Shown: piece after piece, positions 12,109 to 25,301 of the stretch | Numbering within the stretch: the first letter of the stretch is position 1 | How the letters are laid out: every line of letters begins with the position of its first letter | Source: Climacium dendroides | Taxonomy: Eukaryota > Streptophyta > Bryopsida > Hypnales > Climaciaceae | Length of the DNA stretch: 64,000 nt | Assembly (NCBI GenBank): GCA_950106755.1 | Contig: OX467088.1 | Coordinates: 15,236,001-15,300,000, forward strand | Direction: 5' to 3' | The notes under the pieces: model-generated | Told to the model about the DNA's origin: nothing | The model's database searches: none | Seen by the model: the letters and a program-made list of their open reading frames with translations, nothing else | Position numbers and translations under genes: made by a program

Positions 12109-15100
12109 TCAAATGTATGTGCCACCATCTTCGGCCGGTTGCCTCTGAGGCTCCACGTCCACCAACTGAGGTTGCAAACCGGGGAAGTCCGTGTCACTGC
12201 CTACATTAATTATGGTAGGCATAGGTTGGTTCACCTGTAGCTGCCCACGTCTGCCCCGGACATCTGTGCGACACACAATTTTCCAACCTTGCCTGTGCGG
12301 ATCATCGGAGAAGAATACTTGTTGACAATGCAATGGGAAAGCAAAAGAGTCTGCGTGGACTCTGCCATCCATGCGATTGAAGTTTGCTCTTGTAAACCTA
12401 TATTGGTCTTTGCGGATGTTTACATATTGAGCACCTTCATTTGATCGAACCCAATCGCACACCAGCACTGTCGTGCAATGATTCCGGTAGTTCAACTCCA
12501 ATATCTCCTGAATATATCCCACGCACTCATTGGTTCTCTCTATGGATCGCCCATTGCAAAGCCCCCAACGTAGTTGCTCAGTGAATGAGGCCACAATTGC
12601 GGAGTCGCATGTGACACGGCCCCTCTCTATACTACGAACACGGAGGTGCATGCCAAACGCATACATTTGGCGATGTGAGACTACATACCGCTCTGGAGGT
12701 TGCCCGTACTCTACAACATCAGGGTCAACATGTTCACCGGCATGTCGCAAACTCTGAATTCTTTCACTCAGCCACAATGCAAACGGAAGCAAATCGAAGA
12801 GCTCGCTGGGATACCGCACTGGCACTGACGGATGTTGACGACGAAATTGTCTTCGAAAGGCCTCCCTTTCTTTCCAGATCTGGCCTCTCGCGAACACATA
12901 CTCCCTACAAGGCATTCAGATCATGCATTGTTAGACGACGCTTACAGTACCAGGGCACAGTGAAGAAGCATTGTGAAGGTACCATATGTCCTATTCGACG
13001 TGGACTGCAAGTTTTATGCATTCAGAGAGATGTTCACAATGACGTCGACACGAACACGTGTATAGCTGAAACGTTACAAGAAATGTTTATCAAGACATGA
13101 TCTTCGACATTGTGCACATTACCGTCCAGGTCCCTAAACAACAGAAGTACAAATATGATCTCATAGTAAACTCTAGGGAAACAATGTCAAGAAGGTTGAA
13201 AAGAGCACTCACTCCCGCCATGGTTCTAAGCACGCTGCGTTGTCCAAGACGAAGGCATGCGCGTAGTTGCGAAACTCATTGGACATTTTCCGCTTCTGCA
13301 TCTTCTTGCTTGAAATAATTTCATCAGTCATGATGGGTTCATCGGTTGCATCCCACACCCGTTGCGTTGTTGCTCCATACTGCTACATGTACTCTGTGCA
13401 AAATCCTAACGTCTCCTCCATTCGATAGCCTTCAGCAATGCTACCCTCGGGGTGTGCATACGTCCGCACATAGTCTTTGAGTGTTTTCATATATCGCTCA
13501 ATTGGATACATCCACCGGCAATGCACAGGACCGCAAGTGAAAAGTTGCTCCACTAGGTGCACAGGCAAATGAGACATGATGTTCAAGAACGTTGTTGGAA
13601 ACTCCTTCTCAATCTCGCATGTCGCCATGATAACATCGCGCATCATGTCTTCCTTGTCATCAGGTCGCACGTCCTTTGCACATAGCCTTTGGAAAACCCT
13701 ACTCATTTTAATAATAGCTAGGCGGACCCTCTCATCTAATATGTTCTGAACCGCAATGGGAAGAATCTGCAAAACATGTGGACGTACACAAACAAAGTTA
13801 TTGCATTGTTGGATATTGTCGACATTGAGGTGTACACCAAGAAAGGAGTGTAGGTGGTTCCCTCACTTGTTGCATGAGGACATGATAATCATGTGTCTTC
13901 ATATATTGCAGCTTCCCGTCCTCTAAGCGCTTGTAAATGCTACCTACATAGTTTGTAGGGGTCCGAATGTTTGAGAGAATGGCTACAAATTCTTTGCGCT
14001 CATTTGGTGTTAGTATGAAAGGTGCACGTGGCATGTAGTATTGATCATTTTGCCGTCGTGGAGGTTGTAGCCATATCTCTTCTCGAATGCCCAATTCCTC
14101 TGCATCTATTCTACTTCCAGCACTGTCCTTCATGCCCAACAAAGTTTTGACTATGTTTTCACACATATTTTTTTCGCAATGCATGGCATCCAAGATGTGA
14201 GGCTCCAACAAATGTTGCCACAAGCAAAAAAAAAATTGGGAATTAAAGAAAAGAAAGCAGAGTTCCAAAACATGTGTACCACTACTGTCAAGCATGTACT
14301 GTTCAAGTGCTGACGTGCTCTTCACTTCTCAAAACAGAGTGTTGTTCATCCAAGGCAGTGACAACTACGTTACTCCCAATGTCTGATATAACGTGAACCA
14401 TAATGTCCCAATAGACGTCAGAAATAACAACTGGGACATACAGATGGTTAGAAACCCACTGACCTTCCAATACGGCAACTAGGACAGAGGACACAAGTGC
14501 TTCACCCCAGTGACATGAACTGGGTCATCAGGACCATTTTCTCTCCCTCCTAGATCCAAGTACGATTGCCACCACGCTGCGTATGCGATGGTTTCCTCGG
14601 TGGTTTGTTTCCGGGGCCTATCACGAGGCTCCGTTCGACCATTAAACCTCAAATTGCGTCGGTAAGGGTGATGCCGAGGTAAATAACAACGAACACCACC
14701 ATACACAATCTTTGAGCCCTTTGTTCTCCTGTTAGGAAGAACGTCTCCCATTTTAGCCATCCTTGCATCGGTGTCTTTTCCACAACAAGGACAACCCTTG
14801 TATCCCTTACAGCACAAGCCGGATAGGAGGCCCAAGGCCGGAAAATCTGAGATCGTCCACATCAATACAGCGCGTAAGGTGAAACTGCGACTCCCTTGTA
14901 CTTGGGAGAAATCAAGGGCTGGAACACCTTGCCATAATTCTTCGAGCTCCTTCAGCAATGGACGGATGAAGACACCAACGCCTTTAGATGTAAGTGAGTG
15001 CTTTCTCGAAATTAGTATGGATAGTGAAATGAAAAATTTCTTGGTCACTAACCAAGGCTTGAAGTTGTATATTAGAATTAGCACTGGCCAAGTCGACCAA

Positions 15101-16163
15101 TTACTGTTGTTCAACTTGAATGGATTCACACCATCTAAAGCTAGAGCCAGCCGCATGTTTTGCACCTCAGAGCTGAAGGTGCCAAATGCGACGTTTGTAT
15201 CGATGTGCTTCCAGGCAAGACTATCGACAACGGAACGCACGATTCCGTCATCACTAACATGCTTGAGGTAGCTAGTCAACATCCGAGCTATCTCTGGTGA
15301 GCGCCACATTCGTTTGAGTCGAGGAATGAGTGGAAAGTGACGAATGACCTTGGAGGGAATGTTATTTGAGCCATCCATCCACCGGGAGCTACTACAATGG
15401 GGACAAATCTCCAATGATGAATATTCATCTTCAAAAAGGATACAACCATTTGGACACCCATGCACGTTGTTGTAATGCAAGCCTAATTTTCTAATGGTCT
15501 TTCGTGCTTCGTAATGGGATCTCGGCAGCTTATTACCTCTTGGGAGTAAGTCCACAGACAAATACCGGAACAACTCATCACTAAACCTATTGCTCACCCG
15601 AAACACCGTACACATGTTCATAATTATGATGGTGGCTAAGACAACATTTGTCCCTGATCCATTGTACAACGGGGTAGTAGCTTGTTTGTAAAGGTCCTCC
15701 AATCCGTCCACACTATCACCACCAACGTCATCGTTTTCGGGAAACTCCACACTACCTTCAGCCTCTCCGTGTAGTGCGTCTCCTCTGTCCAATGCCTCAA
15801 GGACCTGCCGGTGGACTTCGTGATATGCATCTAAAGGGATGTGGGGCTCCGAATCAGTTGGCCCTGCATTTTCAGGCTGTGCGACGTTGTTGTTGATGTC
15901 AAGCTCAATGTCAGAGGGAGCATTGTCAATGACATCATCGTCATAAGCAATGTCCTCTACCCACATTCCCCGCCGTGGATAGCCCTCGGGGGGTCTCCAT
16001 CCAGTAAGGATTTTGTAAGAAATGGATCCCGACCAACCTCTCCGTGGTGCCGGCGAATAACCTGAATGGTTTTTTGTAAACCGCCCTCGCAATCCCTGCA
16101 GGGACACCTGAAGGATCGAATGTTTTCCTCTGTGGCCACTCTCAATTCAGTATGCAAAATCAA
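12109..16163 (-). pseudogene. CACTA tnp2-type transposase (TnpD), multi-exon, damaged
   Basis: Read from 16163 downwards. First comes an N-terminal cysteine-rich segment (CPCRDCEG, Transposase-associated type). A frame change near 16000-16100 leads into a 542-residue stretch to 14479 with the tnp2/Transposase_21 signature: LALALDGVNPF, STWPVLILIYN, RAVLMWTISDFPALG, CCKGYKGCPCC. After an intron-like gap, 14260-13798 continues with EPHILDAMHCEKNM. 13772-13383 matches the DUF4218 pattern (CGPVHCRWMYPIERYMKTLK, PEGSIAEGYRMEE). 12915-12109 is a DUF4216-like tail (VLVCDWVRSNEG, FFSDDPHRQGWKIVCRTD). The domain order is that of plant CACTA transposases. It would act in the nucleus on the CACTA ends. 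The N-terminal frame break makes activity doubtful. Confidence 0.88.
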
Positions 16164-17269
16164 GTCACTAAGTGGAATGTGGCGTAACGTGCATCCGTCT
16201 TCTGAAATACGGATAGTTGCACCTTGTCAGCGGGTTTGGGAATTGAGACGCCACGCCATCTACAAAGTGAATACAAGGTCGCAACCAAATGTTAAAGAGT
16301 GTTTAGGTTCAGAATGATACAAATGTGAGTGTGACATACAACGCACATTGCTTCCATGGCCAAGTTCCGTCATTGCAGGACAACCTCGATCTTCAAATCA
16401 CAACTAAAGACGTGCGTTACGATTCCTTCACAATTAGCGTGCCTTTCTCAATGAAAGCATCACTAGAAATGAGTTCATTGTTTTACTTCTAGGCCCATAC
16501 TATGTCATCCAAGGATTGAAATGTAAATTTCCATTGATGGTACTTCGAGCCCTGTATTGACTGTCAAAGAGGATGTCAAAATTGACGTCAACAATGACGT
16601 CAACCTCAGTTTGTATAAACACAAACTACAGATGCCTCATCCGAAGTCCTCACAAAGCATGTTGTAAGTGATAGCATTGTGCACAAGAAGACATATTCTT
16701 CAACACGAATATGACAGGCTGGATGTCCATTGTGACATCATCGACAACAGGAGTCCATACGAACAGAGTCCAAGCTTAGGACTTTCCCCACGTGTTTAAG
16801 GGCTACCCCACAATGACAGAGGTGACCACATTGCCCATGACTACTATCTTCTGTGTCTCATGAGTTGAGGGCGCACCACCTTATACCATAGAGTGTACAC
16901 GTTCCTCACCAATATGGCCGTATACTGTGAAGTGCCACTGCGTCGTAGGGTGGTACGCTTTGCGGAGCCTTGCTAGGAGGCGTCTGTCGTCCCGGCGGAA
17001 GACTCGGAGGCGGCTTCGTTGCTCACTAGTCTTGTCTATAGGCATATATGTACCAATCTAGAAGATTAGTCTGTGAAGACTCCACGAAGAAGTACTGCTG
17101 GAGGAATCCTTTGACGCAGCTCTCGCCACACCGTCTAGGATGCTCTCCCACTTCAAACATTGCCTCTACGGCATGAGGGCATTGCAAAGGAAGGTGCTGT
17201 CCAGTAGGTACTTTCCAATGTACACAACTTCTTTAACGAAACGATGAAATATCGTGTAATTTGGATAAT

Positions 17270-17470
17270 GGCGAGCCTCGCAGGTCGCATTAGGGTTTGC
17301 AGGGAGGACTGCCGCTATCGCTCCGCGCGGAGTTAGGGTTTCCCTGCACGGGCTTCCGGTGGCGCGGTCGCGAGTGAGGCCTGTGCCGTGACGGCCATAG
17401 GGGCTCGTAGGGGGGCCACCTCAGCTATACGCGGGGGCGGGCCTTCAATTCCACAGGACACTCACTTCCG
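17270..17470. promoter_or_regulatory. GC/CpG-rich interval between divergent CACTA genes
   Basis: A short GC-rich tract (CGCTCCGCGCGGAG, GCGGGGGCGGGCC) stands out from AT-richer surroundings. It lies between the minus-strand tnp2 gene and the plus-strand tnpA gene, so it is a plausible shared promoter region. No clear TATA box was picked out; position and composition are the only evidence. Confidence 0.35.
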
Positions 17471-17924
17471 CCACGCTACGTTGCTTTGAACGCACGACCT
17501 TGCACAACCCTGAAATTTCAGCGTTTGTGTAATCCTTCAATTGCGTTCGTCTTTGGAGCCAGCCTTGCTAATGTAAGAGAGGTGAGGTAGGTGCTCCCCA
17601 ATCGGCATCGGTTTTGTAGTTTCAAATTTTCATTTTTGTGTCAATTTGGCAAGGGCGGCGTTCTTACATGCAGTTGCAAGGGGCGCAGCTCTCCACCGAT
17701 CTGGAGCAACAAGGGTTCCAATCTTGCGCCACAGCTTCATCGGAGGCTAGAACACGCCTTGCAGCAAGTCGATTGCGCGCAGCTTTTCAGGTTGCTAGGA
17801 TGCCTCCCCAATGTGTGACCTTTGTTGTGGACGCTCATGTGCGCGTTTGTATGTGAGGAGGGTACAGAACGGTGAGTTCTACGTGCAGTGGAGAGGGGCA
17901 GGTGAGGAAATGCCTCGCGCTTAG

Positions 17925-20900
17925 GCCCCTGCGCGGAAGAGGAATGCAAGTCAGCGGCGTGAAGAGGATTCCAGCGAACATGAAGAAACGCCGCCGCCAA
18001 AGTCAATCCGCATGCGCGGGGAGCATGAGCGCCGCTCCAAGGCCAGAGGAGACCCTTGGCCTACTGCGTCGGCGGGGAAGGGACGAAACCGGGACAACAA
18101 TCCTCCAACGAAGAGGAAGAGGACCCCTCAAGTGCAGTTGGACTTGTCGAAGGAGGCAGGGCACGACGCAAAGGAAGAGGAGGAACTCGGAGAGCAGTCT
18201 TGGAGGTAAATTTGGCAGCAGACATAATTTGAGTATAGAACCACTTGTATTCAAGGTTTTTGGGGAGGCATGCGTTGGTACGGACGTGAAGTGCAACGCA
18301 CACCATGTTTCTTTTGACGTCGACTCTATCATGTTAAACGTCATAGACGTTTAATGTGACGTCCGCATAAATTTTGTGAGGTTCATGTCTGCGTCACGAA
18401 GGACATGTTCTTTGAGTTGAACTCTGTACAAAGAAAGGTGATTGTTTGTTCCTCAGAGAGCAATCATATTGAATTCCGGAGTGATCAATGAAGACGTTCG
18501 GGAGTCATCCCTCTACAAGGGTGGCAGACCCTAAACCACGGCGGCTTCCCAGTTTCTATCAAGAGGAAGTTCCTGTAATGTCCAAAACAACGTCCAGGCG
18601 TGTTTACATTGACGTTAGGTTCAACGTCGTGAGCAATAAAGTCGCATATACAGAACTGTGAAGCCAAAAATAGCATATGTGGATGTCTTTTGCGGGGGTC
18701 CAGTTGCGGGATTGATTTGTTTGTACTGACGTAGCCCCATTTTCTTCCCAAGCTGATAGTGCATTTGACCTTTTTACAGTAAGGGCTACAACATAGGGTC
18801 TGATGAACCAGCTTCGGATGTTGATATTGAAGAGATGATCGAGCAGCTGATCCCCGAATAGTCTCGCGAAAAAGGCGTAAGCACTGTAATGAAGAAACCT
18901 GTGGAAATCGACCGACAGGGGGAACCATTTGGACCTATGAGGGTTCCTTTCTCCAACGACATTAAGACATATGCGAGAGACCTTGACCCCAGGTTTGGAT
19001 GGGAGGGTCAGCCCAAAAAAGACAGACGACGCTTATTTAGGCGCCTCTATACAGGTTTGTATTCAGTCCTTCTCTATGAAATGAAGAGGACTACAGACCT
19101 TGTAGTTCACTATTGCATGTAGTTCAAAAGATTGTAAATGTTGTGGAAGGTAGCTCATTGGCCATGAGGCGGGGCAGTGGATGTCACCTGTAATGTCCAC
19201 AGCGACGTCGAATACAATGTCACGCTTGACGTCAGTGCAAGATCCTCTACAGTGAGGGGTGGTCCCTATGGTCGTCCGCACCACAGGGACGTGCAGTGAG
19301 TTTCTAGAGACATAGTAGTGTCCATGTAAATTCTCTTGTTATTCTTTGGTACAACAATGTCATACATAATGCAGAGGTAGCTATACTAAGTTCTCTGGCT
19401 TGCAGATTGGCGTATAAAGGGAGAGTCCGAGCGCGTGTCGGAGAAGTGGATGCAGCCGTTCATCACAAAAGCGTTCATTCATGTTCGTTGGAAGCTCAAT
19501 CGATTGATTGATGGCGGAAAACCCAAGCCGATGGGAATGGATGACGATGTGTGGGAGGCATTGAAGGAGGCTCATGCGACCGATGCTTCCCAAGAGAAGT
19601 CAGCCCATATGTCTGCCATTTCTAAGGGCAAGGCATCCAACACAGCCCAGCATAAGGCCGTCGAGAGAGAAGTCATCTCGAGGCTGGTAAGTATGTAGTA
19701 ACTGACGTCCACCTACTTGCCCAGGTCGACACCACTTTCATCACACATGTTGCGTTTGTTTTTCCAAAAAATGTCCGCTCTGGTGGTAGATGTGCAGGAC
19801 TGGGCCTTCTTCTTTGCACGTGGAAGGACCTTTGTGGGGTGGCATTGAAGCATGTAATTATTGCATCTAAACTCTAAGTGCATATTTTTCTTCCCCTTGT
19901 CGGGTGGCATTCAAGCATGTAATCGTTGCATGTGGACTCTAAGTGCATATTCTTGTTCCCCTTGTACGGTGCCATTGAAGCATGTAAGCTTTGCATGTGA
20001 ACTCTAAGTGCATATTCTTCTTCCCCTTGTAGACTTTGTTGCGGAACAGAGCATCGTTTGAAGTAGAGGTGGACGCAGAAATGGCCAAGGAGTTGCAACG
20101 TCTGGAAGAAGAGAAGCGCAGAGGTCGAAGTCCCCATGGCAAAGAGCTGCAAGAGATGCGCAGTCGGCTGGATGAGCTTGAGCTCAGTGTAAGTCGCCTT
20201 ACTGAGATCGTGAGCACGTCCCACAAAAGCATGGAGGAAATGCTACGTAAGATCCTCGCAAGTCAGTGTAAAGCAAGTGTTGGGGGGACCCCGGAGCCAT
20301 CCTTGCCAATGGAGGCAGGGAATGCACCACTTCTGACGTCACCTAGGGCAGAGGCATCGAAAATGGCACAGAAGGACTATCCTATGCCCGTGTTGCAGCC
20401 CACAGCTCTTGTAGATGTCGTTGAGCCAGTCCCCATAGTTGTCCAAAGCAATGTCGAAGACGATGTTCTTGTTGACGTTAACTCCAACAAGCGGGCTGTT
20501 GAAGACGATGTTGTTCACGACGTTGTAGCTAACGTTGAGGAGGAGCAGGTACAAGGCGTCGGTGAAGTTGCCATCCCTGAAACTGCTGAAGGTCAGCAAG
20601 GAGTGGAAGATGTGTACGCCATAGTGAAAGACTCCGGGGTGCAGGCAACATCTGAGAGGCGAGAAAACACGATGGAGACCTCTACGGAGCAACAGGTGAT
20701 GCGACGTCTCTCTTTCCATTTTAAGTGCCAAGTGATTGACGTGAAGCACTCCCTTTGTTAGGCTAGTGACGTTATTTCCATGAATTGCCTTGTATGAGGA
20801 TGGTGTCATAGCGTAGTAGCGGATGCCTTGCAATGCTTCAATTTTTTTTTACAAGTGCGTGTCAAATTGGACATCGAAGTGAACGTCACTAGTGGCAGAC

Positions 20901-21500
20901 GCTGATGCACTCTAGGGCTCAACCTGTTCTTTTCAAAACTAGTACATCAACATACTATGTAAGCAGAAGTCGAAGTTTCCTTTCAGTCCCCCATTCCATT
21001 GAATGCGCAGGAATGTTTTACAATAACTATGTGCATCTTACAGGAAAGCAAGTGCCTCAATGGTGCTTAAGTAAAGCTAGGAAGTGTAGGTGATTAGAGG
21101 ATGTCAAAAGTGAATAATAATTGTGTGATGGTGTTGCAGGAAGACATTGAAGTCCTTGGTGAGTCCTCAAGCCGGCCTCGGCGTGCTGTGAGGACCACGC
21201 AAGCTGCGAAGGGCACGAAGGCTACACCGAAGGCAGCAATTTCCAAAGCGGTGGGTCTTCCTAAACCTACCCAACCCACTAAAAAGGTTAGGAAGCCTAC
21301 ATTCCATTCACCCATACTTTCATTTGTTTTTGTATGCAACTTTAAAGAGTAATGCAAGTGTAGCATTCCTTGACATCTGTTGTGGCTGTATAAGAGTCCC
21401 AGAAATAAATATGCATGAGTAGGTACTGCTAGTTTTGACTTGGTGTGGTACGATGCAGGCTGCTGTTGTCAAGAAATCGAATGCACCTCAGAAGAAGTGA
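17925..21500 (+). pseudogene. CACTA TnpA-like protein, spliced, one in-frame stop
   Basis: Exons with good GT-AG borders: about 17925-18207 (Lys/Arg/Glu-rich), about 18799-19053, 19406-19686, 20033-20695, 21140-21296 and 21459-21500 (ending KSNAPQKK, TGA). The 19406-19686 exon has the En/Spm TNP1/Transposase_24-like text (SEKWMQPFITKAFIHVRWKL, MDDDVWEALKEAHA). The 20033 exon begins with a predicted coiled coil (EMAKELQRLEEEKRR, RLDELELSVSRLTEIV), as in TnpA proteins that dimerise on subterminal repeats. A TAG at 18859-18861 interrupts the second exon (CAG to TAG would explain it). The introns are full of GACGT words, so element-end repeats and gene overlap. The first exon is uncertain. Confidence 0.7.
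19834..20032 (+). repeat. Three 65-bp tandem units ending at a tnpA splice acceptor
   Basis: Three units in the tnpA intron each contain GCATGTAA, CTCTAAGTGCATATT and a pyrimidine run CCCCTTGT (at 19893, 19958 and 20023, period 65). Only the last run continues as TAG and gives the acceptor used at 20032/20033; the others read TCG and TAC. The duplication therefore multiplied a polypyrimidine tract, with one live AG. Confidence 0.75.
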
Positions 21501-22535
21501 GTCTCTATTTGCCACAGCGTGTCCAACTTCACATCGCATATGATGGTCAAGCATGTTATTTAGAACATTAAGTAGAACGCACCATGTTTTCATTGAAAGT
21601 GCTGTAGTTAATGTTGTTGTGGATTTCTTCGTAGTACTAGACTATGGCATTTGTGTGCAGAAGTTGGCAAGTGGCCTTATAATCCCAATGCCATTGAAAA
21701 CACAGGCTTCTATGCTTGGACATCCCTTACAAAGACACATAATTCATCTTCTAATGGCATATTTCAATCTTCCATTCACTCATGTATATGGGCTGTAGAG
21801 GACATCGTCTTTGATGTTGCGGTTTATGATTCACGTTGTTCATGTCGTTCGAGAAAACATCCTTCCTCTCGCATTGTATGTCTTCTGTAATGCTCAAGAA
21901 AACACTGCAGATGTCACTATGCATGTCGAACGGAACACTAGGCGCAAAGCAATGCATACCCCAGTACACGGGTTGCTCTACTTAATGTCACAATAGACGT
22001 GTATGTGGACGATGTCTGCGATTTCAGCAAAGAATAAATTCCACAATATTATCCACCCAGCTCGTTTCCTAAAGCACATTCTCGTTGACTCTGATGTCAT
22101 TTAAAACATCCTCCTGTCAAATGTGACGTCCCAGAGAACATCACACAGAACACCGGCATGTACCGCAAAAGAGTGCCACGTCGGCTACCACGTAGGCTGC
22201 GTGCTCCGGAAATTATTTTCCACGTCGGATATTTAGGGGTCCACGTCATTGGACACGTCACAATGTCGTTGGATGAAAAAGTTGTCCAACGTGTCCCTGC
22301 CCATTGTTAAAAATCCTACGTGGATGCCAAAACCCCTCCACATGGCACTTTCAGAAACTCTTGGGTGACCCTGTTGTTTTCGATGTCACAAAAAATTTAA
22401 GCACATTTTAGCACATAACATGGCCCGTTTTTGGCCCGTTTTTTTAAACGGATTTTTTTAGACGTCACTACAGGCATCGTCCTTGTTAAATTAGACATCA
22501 CGGCACGTTTTTTCCCTCGTTAAAAAAAACACTAA
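21501..22535. repeat. CACTA 3' subterminal region, no gene
   Basis: Non-coding after the tnpA stop. Repeated ACGTC, GACGTG, GCCACGT and GACATC words increase towards the right terminal repeat, as in the left end (7217-7450). These are likely TnpA-type binding repeats (family knowledge; binding not shown). Confidence 0.6.
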
Positions 22536-22547
22536 TTTCTTATAGTG

Positions 22548-23262
22548 AATGGTCTTCCTTTGTCCACCCGTATGATGACAAAGTTCAACAAGTAAATCAG
22601 TTCTCCAATCCGGGTCGGGACCTGAGAAAGTCGTCCGACCGGAATCACTCTGGATTGATCCGCCATTCTCAAGACTTGGTTGGTTTGTTCAAACGTGGTG
22701 AATCTCAAGTCGAATGCTGTATTCTCCAGCATCAAATTTACTCCAAATCCTCCATCTACAAGTACCTTAGGGATGGTACAACCTTCCACTTCTACCACGA
22801 CCTCTGGTGGACCGTAATCTTTTACATTGGCGAAGTTGACAGCAACTGCCGGAAGTCTAAATTTCCTCTTCCTTCTCTTCAGCCATGCATCTCTGATTAG
22901 CTTTTGGTAGTTGGCGTTGTCATCAAGTAGTTGGCCAATGGTGACATTGGCTTTCTACTCTCTGATTTCTTGCAAGATGTTGTACTGACACACCCTTTCT
23001 GGTTGAATGAAAACTGGGGTGTCATCAAATCTAACTCGTTTCGGTGAGCTAGGTGGACCAAAAACCAGAACTTTTCTTTACTGTGGTATAGGATTGGGTT
23101 GCTCTAGGTCCTGTCTAACTTGCTTGCTGATGTCCTCAGGAACCTCTATAGGCTCTACTCCATTTTTTGCGTTTGCTAAGGGTGGTCCTAAGTTGGATTC
23201 ATCTGAGTGATGAGAATCACTTGAATCCGGTTCCCAACTCCTAACTATTCTATTTTTCCTAC
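22548..23262 (-). pseudogene. Gypsy aspartic protease segment
   Basis: Minus-strand frame with KRRKRKFRLPAVAVNFANV, then the protease core VLVDGGFGVNLMLENTAFDL. DGG replaces the DTG/DSG triad, which I recall as usual in this lineage. VIPVGRLSQV and an acidic linker follow. In-frame stops at 23078-23080 (TAA) and 22955-22957 (TAG) fit Gln codons changed by C-to-T. The frame runs into the CACTA insertion at 22547 and continues at 7204. The upstream side is cut by the 1.0-kb CACTA at 23263-24277. Confidence 0.85.
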
Positions 23263-24277
23263 ACTAGAAGAAAAACGTGTCCGTTGCAACCCACTGAGAT
23301 GCGACTATGTGTTCTATACAACTGAGATGCGACTGTAGTCCTCTGTATTTGCACCAAATTTCACGTGTATGTAGTTGTAGTCGCAAAGTAGTCGGAAAAT
23401 GAAGAATAGGGTTACGATATTGTAACAGAAGAACTGACATGAGGTATTCTACATCCAGTATTTATCGCAGTTGTCCATGTGGACAACTATCCGCGAAATA
23501 GAGTCCACCGTGGAAAAATTCAATCGCTCTGATTACAGGCTGCAACTAAAAACTAGAAGATTGCAACTTAGAAATGACTCAAATGCAACTAGGAATCAAC
23601 TATAATGCAACTAGAGCCTGACTACAGTGTAATTAAAAAACGATTCAAATGCAACTAGAGAACAAGTGCAATGCAACTAGAACATGACTGAAAATCGATT
23701 CAATTGTCCCATATCGATTGTCAAGAATACCATCAGCTTGAACAGATAAGAATGGTAAGTTATAGCATTCTTGTGTAATGAATTTTGATAGTGAAATTCT
23801 AATATTTATATATTTTGTAGATTTTTACACTTTGTAGATTTCTACAATTTGTAGATTTCTATAATCTACAACTCTATAAATTATAACCAAGTCGCAAACT
23901 AGTTGCAAACCAGTTGTATGTCAATCGCAAACCAGTTGCACACTAATCGCAAACGAGTTGCACATCAATCGCAAACTAGTTGCACACTAGTTGGAAACCA
24001 GTTGTATGTCAATCGCAAACCAGTTGCACATTAATCGCAAACTAGTTGCACACAAATAAGTGAAATAACTTCCACATCAGCAACTACGTCACAGCAGTTC
24101 ATCTACGAAGTTCTCCATTGCCTATTGAATGACAAACAACCTCGCGACTACAGTGCAACTCATGCGACTTGTCCACTGCGACTGCGGACTCTAGAATATC
24201 ACCAAGTCGCAAACGTCCGATACGACTACAAACCAGTCGCAAACCGCAGTCGCAAAACCCTACTTTTTCTTCTAGTG
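23263..24277. mobile_element. Small non-autonomous CACTA, 1015 bp
   Basis: Termini CACTAGAAGAAAAA (23263) and TTTTTCTTCTAGTG (ends 24277) are perfect 14-bp inverted repeats with TSD CTA (23260-23262, 24278-24280). The body holds two runs of short repeats: ATGCAACTAGA-type words at 23570-23690, and GCAAACCAGTTGCAC-type words at 23890-24055. These are candidate subterminal transposase sites. No coding frame. It interrupts the gypsy gag-protease frame. Confidence 0.93.
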
Positions 24278-25301
24278 CTACCATGTCTTTTCTTATGCCT
24301 TTCTATTCTATTTTTTTCGGTAGAGCTACGTGCACTTACTCTATGGACTAATGACTCTACTGCTACTGGTAACTCCACCCTACTATGTCATTTATCCGGA
24401 TTCTCAATTCCGGTCTTTGAACCATAGTTTAGTGCCGTCTGCTCCCGTGGTGGAACCTCTACTTGTTTATAGACTACACGATTCTGGACAGGTTTTGAAC
24501 ACTGAGAAGAATTGTGACCATATTCCTGACAATTCTGGCAAGGAAGAACTAAGGGTGCACCCTGACTGGGTCTGTATTGACAGACATTGGCATAGTGATC
24601 CCCTCCTCCACAAATAAAACAAAACCCAAAAGGTCTAGGTGGAGTGATAACAACTTGGTTACCTACTACTGGAGTTGACCTCGGTACAAAGTTGTTTCTC
24701 ATGATTTGTTGTGGTGGTCGTCCCCATATAGGTCGGCTGAATTTGGTAGACTGGATTCATCTCCATATCATCTTCCTCCTCTGGATTGGTGTAGTAGACC
24801 TCGTCCTCTTGATTCACGTAGTTGACTCGTCTGACAAAAGGCCGGTTGCATTCACTCGGGTAGTGTCCCATTTCTCCACACCTCGGACACCAAATGTTTG
24901 TTCGGTTTGTTGGTACGGTCCGCCTGGGATTCCGGTTCTCCGTCAAGTTCACCTTGATTGCCTCCAAAGTTGCTGCAACCTTCTTCATAAACTCCTTTGA
25001 CTCATCCTTCTCGATCTTGACTTGACCAAGAGCCTTAGCCTTTTCCGCCTTTTCTTGCTTGTACGTAGAATGATGATATCGATGTCTGGATTTGGATCCA
25101 GATGCTTCTTCCGGTTCCGGTCCAGAATCTTCTGATGAAGACTCCGAACTTTCACTCGACTCTGATTCAGAACTGCTGGAGTACTTCTTTCTTCTGCTCT
25201 CCCTTCGAGAGTGCCTCTTCCCCTTCTGGTCGCTTCTCTTCAAGGCATTCCGGATGGAATGAGATGCATTCTCATAGTTTTGGGTTGCTTCCATGGCCTC
25301 C
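24278..25301 (-). pseudogene. Gypsy gag C-terminus with three zinc knuckles
   Basis: Minus-strand frame read from 25301: EAMEATQNYENASHSIRNAL, a Lys/Arg/Ser-rich basic stretch, then CPRCGEMGHYPSEC (about 24885). Further down come CFICGGGDHYANVC (about 24620) and CQNCQEYGHNSSQC (about 24550). All three fit CX2CX4HX4C nucleocapsid knuckles that bind RNA. There is a frame adjustment between the first and the last two knuckles. Both ends are cut by CACTA insertions. Confidence 0.87.

Larger units (their letters stand above)
7205..22547. mobile_element. Autonomous-type CACTA (En/Spm) transposon, 15.3 kb
   Basis: Perfect 12-bp terminal inverted repeats CACTATAAGAAA (7205-7216) and TTTCTTATAGTG (22536-22547) are flanked by the 3-bp duplication AAT (7202-7204 and 22548-22550). 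It interrupts the gypsy protease-RT linker, and the gypsy frame resumes exactly on the other side. The ends and the gene-free middle are crowded with GACGT/GACATC words, as expected of subterminal transposase-binding repeats. It encodes a tnp2-type transposase on the minus strand and a TnpA-like protein on the plus strand, transcribed away from a GC-rich region at about 17.3-17.5 kb. It carries its own nested insertions (8382-9710 and an LTR-like piece at 10.5-11.8 kb). Frameshifts and a stop suggest it is now defective. Confidence 0.93.

Noticed and set aside
14303..14494. Small minus-strand frame between tnp2 exons
   Set aside because: Lies in an intron-like gap rich in the element's GACGTC/GACGT words; no family resemblance.
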